Origin: Rostratula benghalensis
Lineage: Eukaryota; Chordata; Aves; Charadriiformes; Rostratulidae
NCBI GenBank assembly: GCA_013399305.1
Contig: VXAI01000115.1
Location: 527,454-591,453, forward strand
Direction of reading: 5' to 3'
DNA length: 64,000 nucleotides
Position numbers and translations under genes: made by a program. The notes under the pieces were generated by a model that did no database searches, was not told the origin of the DNA, and worked only from the letters and a program-made list of their open reading frames with translations. Below, piece after piece: positions 26,102 through 40,605 of the stretch. Numbering within the stretch: the first letter of the stretch is position 1; each line of letters opens with the position of its first letter.

Positions 26102-27174
26102 GATGACTCAAAGAAGGTGCCTGTGTGTTTTAATTTTACACAAAAGCAATTTAATATATGCCACGACTGAAAGACTAGCTGAACTCCGGTAGTTTTTCAA
26201 GGTGTCTCCAAATGCAATCACAGGTGAGAACAGCAAACCTTCACCAGACAAGATGGGATTGTATTTTCCTCTTACTCTTAGGCTAGGGTGCAGACCGCTG
26301 ATCCACCAAGCAGGAATGGCCGTTATCTCAGCCCTTCCAACTAGGCTTGATACATGTGGCTTTGCCCTCCAGGACCTGTGACTAGTGAAACATAGAGGCT
26401 GACCCTCTAAAATTTTCAAACTGGAGAATCATGTACCTTAACATTAGAAACAGCCCATTGCATAAGAGAATTTTGAACAGTTATGTACTGTCAGGCTGAT
26501 TGAGGGCAATGGTTGCCAACCTTCAAGCACTGTGCTGCCCATGCTGCTTCCCAGCAAAGCTCATGGACAAGGAAATTCCAACCTATAATGGGAGTACTTG
26601 GAGAGCAAGGTCAGATGCTGCCCACTGCCTGCTCTGTGCTCTGTTCACTGGGCAGAGAAATGTGGGAACCATCACAGAGCCCCAGCGCTCCCGCCTCTAG
26701 GCAGAGACCTTCTGCTTTAGCCGCACTTGACAAAAGACACCTTTCCTCCTTACCTCCCTCTTCCTCTTCAGAAGGGCTTTTAAAGCTCTCAAATGCCCAC
26801 AGCTCAGTCACTGTTCTCTTAATGACCCCTGAAGTGTTTATCTTAGGGATGTCATATCTACTTATTGTTTCCTTTCCTGCTTACTCTTGCAAACAGCCCC
26901 TTTAACTTTGTTCCACATGGTGAGAACACATCGTGCAGAGTTCTCCAGAGAGTTGCACAGCATTTTAAGTGTAATTCATAAATTAATGCAGAGTCACCAC
27001 ACCTTCCACATCAGGGCTACAAATGGTTCATTTATCAAATAAAATTTCAGCATTGTTGATGTATTTGTAAATTCGTGTATCACTTACTGGAAAACTGTGC
27101 TACTACATATGAAAGACAGCAGTGGCTACTAAACCACATACATCATTACCCAGCTCTATAGATTTATGGGATGA

Positions 27175-27209
27175 GGGGGGAGGAGAGGGGTAGTGGGTGG
27201 GGGCAGGGG
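27175..27209 (+). repeat. G-rich tract with G-quadruplex potential
   Basis: Five runs of three or more G (GGGGGG, GGGG, GGG, GGGGG, GGGG) lie within 35 bases on the plus strand, separated by short loops. That satisfies the usual quadruplex pattern. It sits in a longer purine tract reaching about 27245. The RASA3 transcript strand is C-rich here. Confidence 0.8.
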
Positions 27210-30200
27210 AGGAAGAACAAAAGGAGGAAAGGAGGGAGAGGGAAGCTCTCCAAAGCAGATGTTTCCAAGGGTTTTTAAACCTAAGAGACAAGACATAAGA
27301 CAAGCCCTTAAAGGAGCAGCTGGGGACACTGAATAAATACAGACATTTAAATGTGACTAATTACATACACATGCTGGAATTCTCAAAGGAAGATCAGGGA
27401 GCCTAGCTCTCAGCTCATGCTGACTTTCAACAGGAGTTCAGTGGCCTGTTCCTTCAGGCATGCTGGAAGTCAGATGTCATCTTGCTAAATACAGAACACT
27501 GCTTCTAAATGTTGCTTCTGGTAGCTTAACCACAGCGAAGCTTATGGATTTTTACAAAGCTATCTGCAGGAGCCCTCCTCTTCATTAAATAAATACGGAT
27601 GCAGGTTTCTGCTGATCCTAGCCTATGTTGCTCTGTGAGATGAGAGAAAGTTGGACCAGCCCAGAGGCCTCAAAGCCTCTAGGGAACCACTTTTCTGTGC
27701 TAAACACAAACACGCTGCACAGAATCTGCTCTAACAATGGTGGGGAAAGGTTTACAAAAGGCATGGGGCTCCCTTCTGAGTACATCTGTTGTGAAGCAGG
27801 AAGGATATCTCTATGTGGAAAGTGGTGGCTCAGAAAAAAATTTAGGGAGAAGCACGTGCCATTGTTTTTCAGATTTACTCATGGAATATGGGTACACACA
27901 CTCCTTTCATGACTTAGTTCAAACACTTCAACCTGGCACAGCTGCAGAAAGAGCATCCTCCCCTGGTCCCTGCTGCTCATTTTCCTTCCTCTGCATTACA
28001 GAAAAAGAATAGTGCAGTTTCTAGGATGCACAGGATTAAGGCCTGATTCAGCTTAAAACACATGGGGGGGGGGTGTGGAAAATTGCTCAAGTAACTGCCA
28101 GGAGCTGTGTGAAAACACAAAGGAGAGGATATGGGTACAAGCAGCAGAAAGCATGGGGAAGTCTTGAGCACTTCTTTTCATGGTACCTTAAAATGTTCAT
28201 TAAATTATGGACAGATTTCTTGACAAACAAGATGGCCTTCACTTTACAGCTGATGGAAGTGGTAGGCCAGATGTTGGTAGCCACAAGAAGCAGTAACTGT
28301 GCAGAGGGCTAGGAAGGCTGTGGCTGTAAAGAGCATGGAGGAAGACAACACGAGACCTTTTGTGAGTGAAGGACAGAGAAGGAAGAAGCCAGAACCTACT
28401 GAACAAGACTTACTTTTTCCTGCACTCAAGATGACTCACTATGTAGTACAACATTAGTACAAATTCAGGTACATGAATGTACCAAGCTACTAAGTCCATA
28501 CATTGCTGTCTTTTATCTGACAAAAACTTGGGCAAAGGTCTGTGCTCAGTAGACTGTAGGTCTGCTCTCTCTCTCTGAGGTGAACACAAGGCACATCAAG
28601 ACCCTGCATCTTGAATCCTGTAACAGGGACATGAGAAACTTACAGAGACCCAGCTGACAACTGTGTCTAGGCCAGTTACTAGAACCATCAGGTTTCGCAG
28701 CAGCTCCACAGAAGGAGCCCACAAGCAGCAAAGTGTTCCCAGAAGGAGTGTGCAAAACTGAGAGTTGTGGTTCTTACAGAGAGTGACAGCAGGAGCCACT
28801 GAGGGACACAAGAAGCCCGAGTGTGGTGCCTGCATCTTTACTGGCAATGTAACTTTGAAATCCCCTAATGCTTCTCCTTATAATCCCTTTTGCAGAGATA
28901 CAGTCCAGGAGATTGTCCTGTAGCAGCTGGCAGAGACGAGGGACTCTGAAGGGCTCTGATGAAGCACAACAGCTCAGTGGTTTAGAGCTAAATGAAAGCA
29001 TTGAATGCTTCCTAAGAAGCAGCTATTAGGTAACAGCTTTTAAACTGATTGGTTTTTTTGCTTCCGCTGCAGAGGCTAAGGAAGCTCACGTGACTTTTGC
29101 ATTTCAAAATAATCTACTACTTAATGATCAAGAGCTCAGCAATTAACAATTTTAATTTGCCCTTCCATTCAAATGAATTTTCCCATCCACCCATCCAGCT
29201 GACTGTTCACAGTGTGCTCCATGGGACTTGCAGGCTGCCTCAGCAACGCCCCAGCTGCTTTCCGGTCTTGCTGGAATGCAGAGGTGGCGTCAATGCACAC
29301 AGGCTGAGGGGGCACACTGGTGAAGACCAATGGGTAAGTTCCTAAGAAAATTCCTCTTAATTTATTTTCTGGATGGGTAAAAAAGTTTCCTAATTAGGCC
29401 AAGTCTTTCAACCTGCATACAGGTCCCTGAAAACAAGCACTATTCTGGGATTTAAAAAAGCGTGCATCGCTAAGGTATTTTTAAACAGCTGCCCACTGGA
29501 AGCAGCTTTTGTTCTGCTTGCAGACCTGAACTGCTCAACCAGTTTCATCTGTGAGACCATTCCTGGGGTTGTGTTTATCTCTGCAACCAAGAGCTCCATT
29601 TAAAAAAAATAAAAATTAATACTTAAAAAAAAAAAGAGAAGTCAAGGAAGTTCACAAGACAAGCACTGTATTAATCAGAGCAGACTGTTTTTAAGATGAA
29701 GTGATTCTAGGTTCGTGTTCATGGTTTTATAGCCTCATCTTACCTGCTGACTCCAACAAATTCATGAGCTGTCCACATGAAAATCAGTTATTTTCACTAA
29801 ACATGGTTGGAAGCTGCACTCCCCTAATGCACCCAGTCTCTGGTTTTCACTTAGGAACTACCTATAACAAAGGCTCTGCCTCCCCTACTTTTGCTGATCT
29901 CCCCAGTGACAAATTCCAGCTACACATGAGCGTTGCTTAATTACCATGCTCTTTTCTTACATGGTTACACACAAGAACTAAACTATCTATGAACAAACCT
30001 GAACGAGATTTCAGATCATGCAGAAAAACGTTAAAAGCTGCAGTTTGCTGCATACCCTCCTTAAGCAAACAGTGTGGAAGGAAGAAAATTCTGGACTACA
30101 TTCTGCAGTGCCTATTTTGCCCCCAGTGTAAGTTTCCCTTTCTTTTTCTTCATCGTTCCTTTTCTCTTTTTCATTCATAAAACAAATTGCTATGAAAACC

Positions 30201-31911
30201 TGCACCAATGGCACTGCATACTTTAGAAATATTTTTATTTCTCAGTGCCTTTATCTAAACTGCTAAGCTCTACTCTCACCTACCACTGAAAAACCAAATA
30301 GCCGTGGAAACTAGACAGTGTCAAATAGAGGGCCCAGGTCAGCTACAGACGAGAAGACGACGATGGGAAAATATAGCTTCAGCAGACAAAAAATGGTTCA
30401 TAGGGCTGAGTTTAAAATGAAGATAAACTCTGAATATTATGATTCTGTCATTAAAATCTCAGGATTTTTCTAGGCATTTCAGCTAATACATACAGCTACA
30501 TCACGGCTACAGAATGCTTCACAAGCCAATCTAAATATTTTCTCTGCATTGTAGAATGTGAACAAAACACATCTTCAAATAAAGGCCATATAGCCAAACA
30601 CTTTGAATAAACATTTAAAACCTGTCTGGTCAAATTAACAGAAACACAGAAAAACATGCTGCCCACTGCCACGTTGTTAAAGGCATCATTGTCTGATTGT
30701 TTTTCATGAAGCAAGAAGCTGCAGGTGTTACATATTAAGAAGGACCTTTTTAGACACCTATTTTTAGCATTTCAGGAGTCTAATTGAAAAATCCATTGGT
30801 ACTATACTGTTATCAAATCTCAATTAACTGAAGAAAAAAATCTTTAAAAGAAAGCTGTCTGTGGTGTGGCATGCTCTCTCAAAACAAAACAAAGTGAGAC
30901 AAATACTTCTGGAGGTCCTTCAGTATACTACCCAACTATTCAAAGCAGACCATGGTGAGCCTGGGAGGATATTCAAATTAAACTATGTTTGCAGACAACA
31001 TTGTGGGTCTTAACCCACAATCAGGGTTTGAAGGGTATGGACGGAGGCTTTTGTGGCTATATCACACCACTAAGGAGGTTACTACACATTTCCAGAAAGG
31101 CCAAGGCAAAAACACCTCCATCTGCTCCTCTTCCCTCTCCAGGCCTGCTCTAAGGACAGTCCAAGCTTAGTGATGAGCCCAATGTCTCGCGTGTCCCACA
31201 CGCACATCTACCCTCCCAGGCAGTAAAGAACACTTCAACAAAAGATGCCAGCCTAGGACTTGGTAGATGCAGATTTGAACCTTGTTTTCTCAGAATGCAT
31301 GTGATCACCATCACTCATCATACTCAAATTGCACCAGGGAAAATGACACACAGAGTCCTGACAAGATTCCTGACAGAAGCCAACCAGCTCTGCCACTGCT
31401 CCTGAAGTAGCCACCTGAAAGGCTTTGCTGTGGTCAGAAAGCAATGACCTTCCAGACAATTGCTCAGAAGGTGAAATCTTGACTCCCCTCTGAGTCCTGC
31501 AGCTTCTAGGTTTCACTTCACCTGAGTGAGATTGGATAGCTGATTCTGAGACCGATTTAATAATCGATGGTTGACTTTTGTTTGTTAAATCAGCTCTGTA
31601 ACACTGTGCCACTACACAAGTTATGCTACAAATATGCTAACTGGTAAGGTCCTTAATGCAAATCAGAAGGGCATCAGTATTATCTTTTGATATCTTTTTA
31701 GTATTTATGCTGTGACTAAACTGGATGCTTTATTAACATAAATTTATTTATTAAATCTCACATCCTATAAATTCATAAGAATGTAATTGATTAAGAACAT
31801 TCAGTGTCCAATCAACATTTTGATCCCTCCAACTATTTTAAAATGAAGTGTTGCACATCATCTCTAGTTAGTCCATTTCTCATAACTCTGCAGTTACATT
31901 TCCAGTCCTAC

Positions 31912-31988
31912 CGTGTTGCAAGCTTATGGCAGACGACACCGGTGTCTGTTATGACTTCACTCAGTCTCAGCTCCAGGTGGACCTTCCC
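31912..31988 (-). CDS. RASA3: RASA3 internal coding exon (C2A-C2B linker)
   Basis: This 77-nt exon encodes [19 protein letters not shown] and then CHKLAT. It ends with CG, the first two bases of an Arg codon completed by A at the start of the 10.67 kb exon. It covers the last C2A strand and the short linker into C2B (about residues 125-150). The acceptor is GTGTCTTTCAG and the donor is CACG|GTAGGA, which is weaker because the last exon bases are CG, not AG. The following intron, 21,245 bp, is the largest complete one in the window. Confidence 0.94.
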
Positions 31989-32721
31989 CTGAAAGACACC
32001 ACAAACACCAGATGAAAAGTTAGGTTTATCCATAGCCAGCCGCACCATTCCAACTTAAAACAAAGCCCATCAGTTAATGCAAGCAACTCCAGAGGCAGTT
32101 TAAAGATTAAGTAACAGCTCTTGCTTAGATAATTAAGGTTATTTCACCTGCCAGAAAATCTACATTAGTAGCCATTTTGCTAAACTTCAGTACATAATAC
32201 CCACCATTATTTTATCTCTGTAGGTTTTACTAATTGAGGGGCATGGAGTGTCTGTGGTCTGACACAAAAATATTGTGGATATATTTTTTTATATATACAC
32301 ATACTTAGCATTTTAAATATTACACAAAGATCTGCAACACAATTATTGGCAAGATATCACAGAAGTGTATTACAAGTTAACACCTACAGGTTCAAAACAT
32401 TTTAAAAATTATGAAAGAATATAAAGCATGAGACAAGTATCAGTAGAGCTACGTTGACTAACTAAAAAGTTCAACCATGTTGTTAGCAAGCATAGTATCT
32501 ACTACTACATAGTCTTCAACCTTACCATCACATAATTTTATTATGACTTGGGCCAAAATGTTAAGCTCAAATATGCTAAGAAAGTAAAGGCAATCATGAA
32601 TACAAATTGTATTCCTCTTACTAACTTTATTACATTTAAAAACACGAGCAACTACTCCCACTGGCAAAAACTCAGCACCTGTGTGTATACATGAAATGCA
32701 AAATACATTTTGTTATTGGCC

Positions 32722-33975
32722 TATTCCCATCTACAGGAAGGGCCAGAAGGAGGATCCAGGGGACTACAGGCCTGTCAATCCAGCCTTGGTGACTGGGAAG
32801 GTTATGGAGCGTATCATCACACAGGACAGGCAGTGATTGATCAGCCCCAGTCATCGTGGGTTTATGAAAGGTAGATCCTGCTTGACCAACCTATTCTCCT
32901 ATGACAAGGTGACCCGCTTGGTGGTTGAGGGTCTGTGGATGTTGTCTACATAGACATTAGTAAAGTCTTTGACACCAGTTCCCACATCATTCTCCTGGAG
33001 AAACTGGCTAGCCATGGCTGAGATGGGCATATGCCTCGCTGGGTGGAAAACTGGCTGGATGGCTGGGCCCAAAGCGTTAAAAGAATGGAGTTAAATCCCG
33101 CTGGCAGCCGATCACAAGTGGTGTTCCCCAGGGCTCGGTTTTAGGGCAGTTCTGCCTAATAACTTTAATGACCTGCAAAAGGGGATTGATTGCACCCTTA
33201 GTAAGTTTGCAGATAAGACCAAGTTAGGTGGGAGTCTCAACCTGCTTGGGAGTAGAAAGGCTTTGCAGAGGGATCTGGAGAGGCTGGATGGATGGGACAA
33301 GGCCAATGGGATGAGGATCAATAAGGCCAAGTTGGGTCTTGCACTTGGGTCACAACAACCTCAGGCAGCGCTTGGGGAAGAGTGGCTGGAGAGCTGCCTG
33401 GCAGAAAAGGACCTGGCAGTATTGTTCAACAGCCCTCTGAATATGAGCAGCAGTGTGCCCAGGTGACCAAGAAGGCCAACTGCATCCTGGCTTGTGTCAG
33501 GAATAGTGTGGCCAGCAGGACTAGGGAAGTAATTGTCCCTCTGTACTCAGCCCTGTTGAGGCTGCACCTCAAATACTGTGTTCAGTTTTGAGCCCCTCAC
33601 TACAAGACAGACATTGAGGAGCTGGAGAATGTCCAGAGAAGGGCAATGAAGTTGGTGAAGGGTCAGACAAGCCTTATGAAGAGTAGCTGAGGGAACTCAG
33701 GTTGTTTAGCCTGGAGAAAAGGAGGCTGAGGGGAGACCTCAAGTTGTACCAGGAGAGGTTTAGATTGGGTATTAGGAAAAATTTCTTCACTGAAAGGGTT
33801 GTCAATCATTGGAACAGGCTGCCTAAGGAAGTGGTTGAGTCACCACCCCTGGAGGTAGTTAGAAGACACGGTGGGGACATGATTTAGTGATGGACTTGGC
33901 AGTGTTAGGTTTACAGTTGGACTCTATGATCTTAAAGGTCTTTTCCAACCTTAACAATTCTGTGATTCTATTCTG
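32722..33975 (+). mobile_element. CR1 LINE, 5'-truncated, with decayed RT and intact-looking 3' tail
   Basis: This is about 1.25 kb of CR1 antisense to RASA3. The recognisable order is the RT start (RKGQKEDPGDYRPV-like wording), HRGFMKGRSCLTNL, then VVYIDISKVFDTSSH, a mid-region with [11 protein letters not shown], and the 3' [19 protein letters not shown] and [15 protein letters not shown]. The tail is CCTTAACAATTCTGTGATTCTATTC. Frameshifts and stops break it at several points. The 5' end is estimated from where CR1-like wording begins. Confidence 0.92.
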
Positions 33976-35816
33976 ACATGGCAGCACCACCCAGTCATCT
34001 TCTGCAAATCAAGATGGCCATAACAGAGTCATTCATCTTCACAACCATCGCCCCTCCACCCTTTTTACCAAGAGACCCTAAAATCCACCCCGCTAATTAA
34101 TCACAGCTCTAATGCGAGTATTGTCTTTGTCTCAGATATACCTCAATTCATTCAAAAAGTCTGTTGCCATCTCTTTCATAAGATCTTCCAGATTTGACCT
34201 TTCCTCTTTTCTTACATGACCAGAATTCTTGCCAGAGACTTCACTGTCTCTTCTGACTGATTGCAGCAACCTCCTGTTCTTTGAGGATGTCTATCTTGTG
34301 GAACAGAGGAGAGTGAAGATCAAACCCTGACCTGAAGTTGCACCTACATTGCTAAGATCTACTTCCTCTGCAGAAGATTTCTCTGGACAAAAGCTGGTGA
34401 AAGCAGCCCAAAGCCAAGCAGGAAGTGCAATAATAATTAAGCAGCATGGACATGCAAGTTCATTTGAAGCTCATTCCTTGATCCTTTCACATTTAACTTA
34501 GCCATATAAAGAAACTCCGAAGTCAGTGCCTAATACTTGGCCTGTAGAAGTTTTTCTTACTACAACAGTCACTCTCTCCCCTTCCCCGCATACCCCTTTC
34601 TCAGTACCACTCTTTCTGCACTATCCTGAATGCATGCTTTCACTCCTCAAACCTCTATCACCTACTTATACCCTCACTATTTTGACTCAGTAGCAGTTTT
34701 TCCTGCCTGAGGGAAGTCTACACTAATAGAAGTTTTGAAGAAATTAAGATGTAGGAACGAAGATTTAGGAACCCTAGAGAAAATATCCCTTTGTAGAAAA
34801 ATGATGTTATTATTGAAATATTTCTGCTGATCATAAACAAAGGCAAGACTGACCTCTCCCAGGAAAGGAAGAATGCTCCAGTATACTTAGGTGAGCCTGA
34901 ATGTAAACCTACTTACAGTGCCAAATTGCTTTATCTCACATAGACTATGATGGAAGCTCCTTACTTTAGAAATTAAGCTGCAAAAATCTTTTTAAATCAG
35001 CAGTACTTCACAGATTTTCCCAGCTACATTAAGTACAAAAATATAGCACTGCTTCCTTTGGGCTGAGAGCCATTTTTTTTTTTTCTTGTAGTTCTCATTC
35101 TTTTCATGTGAAGAACTTGAAAACAGTCAGCTGTTCAAAAAGTGACTCAAAGCTTCAGAGAGCAAAACAGAGGTCATGGGATCACTGGGACCGGCAGCCC
35201 TACGACTTTTCCCAGAACACCTCCTTAGTTCCAGTTAAAAACTCAACTGGATAAATACATTATAACAAGGCTACAGTAACATACTTGCAGGCTTAATTCA
35301 CAGAACATATAACTCCTACATAAACAGAATGCTTTTTCCCAAATCAATTATAGCGTTAGGCAAAACATAAGGATTCATCTGAATAAATTTACTCCTGAGC
35401 AATGCCACTAGTTGGTTTACAAAACACCAGCTAACACATTTTTCAAAGGGAAGACAGAAATCTGTGCAATGAATCAGTAACATAAAATCAACAGTTAACC
35501 TAAACAACAGAAGGTCAATTGATCACCTACACTGGATTAAGTGTGCCACAGAAACAGGGAGTTGCCATATTTTTATTTACTCACACTTTATAATAATGAA
35601 ATTCTTATTTTTATTATCAAAAGAACAACTGTCATAATAACAAGAGCTTCTGATTGTACTAGGTGTGCACAGTTATTGACAGGATAGAGAGTGTGTTGTC
35701 TCTGAGCTGGAACATCGTGGCTTGGTCCTGCTCAGACAGAATCCCTGTTGCACAGCCAGGGATTGAGTCCCCTCTTAGTCAGAAAGCGTTTTTCCCCTTC
35801 AACAGAGAGGGGGGAG

Positions 35817-35834
35817 AAAAAAAAAAAAAAAAAG
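35817..35834. repeat. Poly(A) run of 18
   Basis: Eighteen consecutive A following AGAGAGGGGGGAG. No parent element is recognised. Confidence 0.88.
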
Positions 35835-38800
35835 TAATCAGAGAAGAAGCTGGATGTTTGACAATTTTGAAGTAGAAAGCATTAATTACTAAAAACATTT
35901 CCATTAAAAAAAAATATTTCAGGATGTCCCTAGAAGCCGCTATGCTCATTAGCATATCCTTCACATTTGGAAGGGTAGGACTTTTTCAAGGAACAAGCTG
36001 AAGGAGTGCCAGCTCAACTGCTGATCACTTCCTTTTTCACAAGCTCTGCCTGATATGGCTGGGCGGGTTCACAGGTCATACCTCCTTCCTAATCACATTT
36101 AGCTGCATAATGGGACCAGCTGGCTTCCATTTTTCAGTTCTTGATTAAAGAAGCCATCAGTAGATTGAATTTCTTCTAGGGAAGCAGACAGTATTCAAAA
36201 GAGAATCAGCAACAAACAAAAATTTAAGGGGCCTTACTGAGGAAAAAAAGTTATACTTCAGATGTTAAATATCCTCTTTATTAAAAAAAAGTAATAGAAT
36301 TTAGTTCCAGTCTTACTAACTTTCCCATAATGGTAAGAGGCATCAGGAAGAACTACATGCACAGGTATCTGAAAAACAAACTGAAACTGATCATAAGCTT
36401 GTAAAGAAGATTAAAATCAGAATCAAAGTCTTGTTTTTACAGATACAGGAAAAGTCTGTCTCCAGCCACCCCATTTCTTCTTGGAATGCAGCTGTGAGTT
36501 ACTGTGGACTGAAATACCAGAAGACAGTTGTAAAGCAAGTAAAAGTATATGAATGCTACCTAACTGCACCAAGTTTCTAGCAGTTGCAGATTTGCTGTTT
36601 AATTCAACCAAGTATGTTGAAGGAGAAAACAAAACACATGACCGCTGATTATCCTAAAGTTATTCTTACGTCAAGGTTCTGCCATCCTGGAATGAAGAAT
36701 TTTTAGCATCTTGAAAAAGCAATGGGCCTTACTTAGATGCAGGGTTTGCAAAGTCACCAGGACACCACTGGGAGCCATTTCTAAGTGCAGTTACATACAC
36801 ACATTTTGGCCTGGAATCTGACACAGACCATGTGATCCAGTGACTGAATGTCAATTCACATCTAACATCTGATCTAACTCAAAACAGATGCAATCTGTTT
36901 TTTCGGGGAAAGAGTTACAAAAAAACCACTGACAAACACTAGGAACTTCTGTGCTCTACCTAAGGCTCTAGTAAATGCACAAGAAACTGACCATGTGCCT
37001 AAGTTCAAAGGACTGGAGCCAAATCTACCTAAATCTCTTCAAATCTTATCTATAAGGAAGTATCAACTCGATCTCGCTCCTTTTTGTTAGTGCAAAACCA
37101 TTTTTAGAAATCTTCACTTTTTAAAAACATCAAAGGAAAAGAACAAGACTTAATTTTAAACAAAACATATATAAAATATACAACCTGCTTGCTTGAATAT
37201 TACGTATCAAGTCAATTATCTCACACAGCGCTATAGTTCACTCTTCTACAAAAGCAAAACAGCTGATGTGACAAAAACTCCTTGAAAGTTATCTTTTACC
37301 TATTAAACCTGCTGGACAGGAGGTTTGTGATCACTCACCATTCTCACGAGCCTACCCAATTTTGCTGGGGACTTCCCCCACCAAGGTGGGAGTGCACCCG
37401 CACAGAAGTTTTCCAAACATTTATCCCACGTGGACACCCTTATTCAAGCACGGTTCCCAAACCTCCTGAGCTCTGTAGCTCAGCTCAAACCTGCTCATTG
37501 CTCAGGAGTGTGGGAAGATGGACTGAGACCTAACTCTATCTCTTTACTCTTCTTCCTGCTGGTAGAGAGTGACTGCAGGCTCTCTCACCCCAGCTCCTGG
37601 AGATGGAGGAGGGAAGCAATGTAACAAGGATAGATTGGAGGAGAGGGCTAGGCTAAACCGGTGCCAGCTCATCATTATTTTTGCATCTCAAATTTACATG
37701 AGGTACCTCTGGTGTGTTGATTTACTTTCCATTGGTGCAAGTTGTCCAGAGAAAGGAGTGGTGGAAGAACCCAGTGCTGTACACAGACCATTCCAAACCA
37801 TGGGATAACCTGTTCTGTTGCTTTCTCCATCTTTCCAAATATCATTTCAGGACACAGCAAATGTTACCAGGCAGACCCTGTCTAACTTGAAACTATCTTA
37901 GGCAACCTTCAGAGATGTCACTGTCTGGCTCTGGTAAAGCTTAAGAGCAAAAAATAGAACTGACCCAAACTCTAAGGGTTCACTGAACACTGCTCATCAG
38001 TGGGAGATGAAAGATCAAGGATGCAGCTACTGCTTTAAGTAAATCCAGCCCCATAGTAGTCACAGCAGCCCCACAAAAGGCCACAGCCTAATGGCACATT
38101 CGAGAGCAGGAGGATGAGTTTCTCTGCTGTCTCCATTTGCTGCTCTAACAGCTGCTCTTTCCTTTTAGCAGAGGAGCTGCAGGCAGCTGGGAGAGGTCTG
38201 AGGACCACACTCCAGATCCCAGCCTGCCTGCTGGACCACAGCACAGCACTCAAGAATCTGGAATAAAATCCAGTTTATGGCTGAGAAAACTGCAACAGCT
38301 CTAATGAACACCGCATGGATTCATAAATGCTGGGCAAATCCGAACTGATGTCTGCTTGGTGCAAGCACACACTGGTGCCTCCATATGTGCAAGCATGTCA
38401 GAATTGCTCAGTAACTGGCAAACATCCTCAAATTGCACAATATTAGCCTTCCTGTTTCTCTAAAGGAAGAATACCTCCATATGGTTAAAATCCTTATAAT
38501 TAGTCATGTTTTGCTCTCAAGTACTTTGATCCAACACAATATGCAGATACTGTAAATGAAAGCCACCTTGTTTTCTTTTCCCCAGACAATCCATGCTCTG
38601 CAGATACAGAATCCAGGTATGTTATTTTGAAATAATGTATATTTATTATTCAGCAGTACAACATGCCATGTTACCAGTTAGGCTTTTTACAAGTAATGGA
38701 CCAAAACTGGACAGACTGTCTGACCCCTTTGTGCTGGTAAGTCTGAATACAACTCTCCTACATTCACATAGGGAGGAAGTCCTGCCACAGAGCAGGATCT

Positions 38801-40588
38801 GGTCAATAACTGGTCTTTCATTTATCAAACATTATTTACCACTGCTGATGCATGACTCAGTTCTCCAAAATACTCCTCAGTAGGCATGTTAGCCTTGAGA
38901 ATCTTTCCACCCTATCAAAACAAAGATTTCTACCCTTTTCAAAACAACTCAAAGAGAGAAACCTAAAAGCCACTGTTCATAAAACAGGGTACCACCCATT
39001 TATTTCCTGTGTGTGGTGGGAAGCCGATAACAAGCCTGGAAGCAGCTTCTTCTTTTTGCGATTTGCATATACTCATGTTCACAGTAGGTTATACAAAATG
39101 CATCAGCGACTCATCTTTACGTTAGAACCATTTAAATACCTGCCCAAAGACAGTTAATGTCAGTGGTGGACAGTGAGCATGCAATGCTCTTAACTGTTTA
39201 ATAGAGTAGGTAATTCTGTCACTCACTGGAGCGAAAGAGCCCCGTACAGCTGCTCCTCAAGGCAATTCGCTCAGCCTAGTTTTTCTTAAGAATATGGCTT
39301 TGCAGCTAAGTAACAATTAGCACCAGAGCCTTTCCAGTTCAACACGATTTGCTCTGCATGTATCAAAAGCATTGATTTAGACAAGAGGAAGCAGGCAGAT
39401 AGGGGAGAGAATGTTGCAACTTCCACATTATTATGAAGGCCAAAGAAAGTAACGGAGTAACACATTTCCAGCTTCCTCTGCAGATCTGAGATAATCTTCT
39501 CTAACTGTCACACAGGACTGAATGGAGAAGAGCGAATTCAAAAGCTTGTGGTGAAACCTTGGCTCTGCTGAAGTCGTGGCACAACTCCCACCCTGGCAAG
39601 GCCAGTATTTCATTCATGAAGCCTTAAGCCTGGGATACAAATTCGGCGTTCAATGGGAAGGTGCTGACAGAGGAGAGGAGGTTTTTTGAACAGCACAGAG
39701 TACCCTGGATATATTATTCCAGGTCCTATGCAGGCATCATTTCAGAGCCAGCAGGGACTCCCAGCACAACCAAAGCATTTCAGACTTACTCTCCAAACCT
39801 ATCTGTAAGTCATGTTTTCCACTAGTGATGCACAGTCACCTGAGACTCCCCCCATCAGGCCATAGGCAAGAACAAGCACGTTTAATCAACAGTAGTCCTG
39901 CGGGGGCAAAAATGCTAATGTGGCGGAAGGAGGAGGAAGGGCTTTTGGTGTCTGAAAAAAGTACTTCTTAACATCAGTAAATCTTTTGCACAAAGCTTTG
40001 AGTGCAGAAGGTTAAAATGTGAGACAATTTGCTTCCTCAGTGTTGGTTATCTGCCCTTTACATGCCTTTTCTTTTTTTTTTCCTAAAGCTGATAGCCAAA
40101 TAGATATATTTCAGATACATCAAAGTTCTTATGAGGAGGAAAGGGAAATGAGCAATTTTCAAGTTTATATGTCAGATCTTTTCACCCCCAACAATGAGTT
40201 TTACATAAGGTCTTAAGCATGACTGGCTTTGGAAAAGCACTCAGTCATTTAATAATGAGAACTCAGCTGTAAGAGAACATGACCATTTCACATTTGCCAG
40301 TGCTGTGGAGGAAGTAACTCAAGGCACACTTGAAAAGGGGAACTTCTAAAGCAAGAGCCTGTACAGGAAAACATGTCAGAATGATCTAACTCTCCTCTCA
40401 TTTCTCCCCTGCTTTGGCATATACAGACTACATGGTTTGGAGCATGCTGGTGTATTTTGCTATTCATCAGAATGTCTCTGGATCTTTAACCGCTTCACTG
40501 ATTACAAGTATGCTAAGGGTATTTGGGTTGCAAAGCTCAAACTTCATAAAATAGACTTGAACTATGCAGGGCTGAAGTTACTGTGAGG

Positions 40589-40605
40589 AAAAAAAAAAAA
40601 AAAAA
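40589..40605. repeat. Poly(A) run of 17
   Basis: Seventeen consecutive A with no recognised retroposon body. Confidence 0.88.

Larger units (their letters stand above)
10667..31911 (-). other. RASA3 large intron (21,245 bp)
   Basis: The donor GTAGGA is at 31911 and the acceptor TTTTCTAG ends at 10667. Recognised contents are an ancient CR1 relic (12207-12618), a (TC)n microsatellite (21174-21202), CR1 ends at 23073-23495 and 26037-26101, an A/C-rich tract (23622-23726), a 21-bp tandem duplication (25941-25982) and a G-rich tract (27175-27209). Long stretches, for example 13.0-21.0 kb and 27.3-31.9 kb, hold only chance ORFs. The longest are 13755-14360 and 25322-25858 on the plus strand, neither with a recognisable domain. 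Confidence 0.85.
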
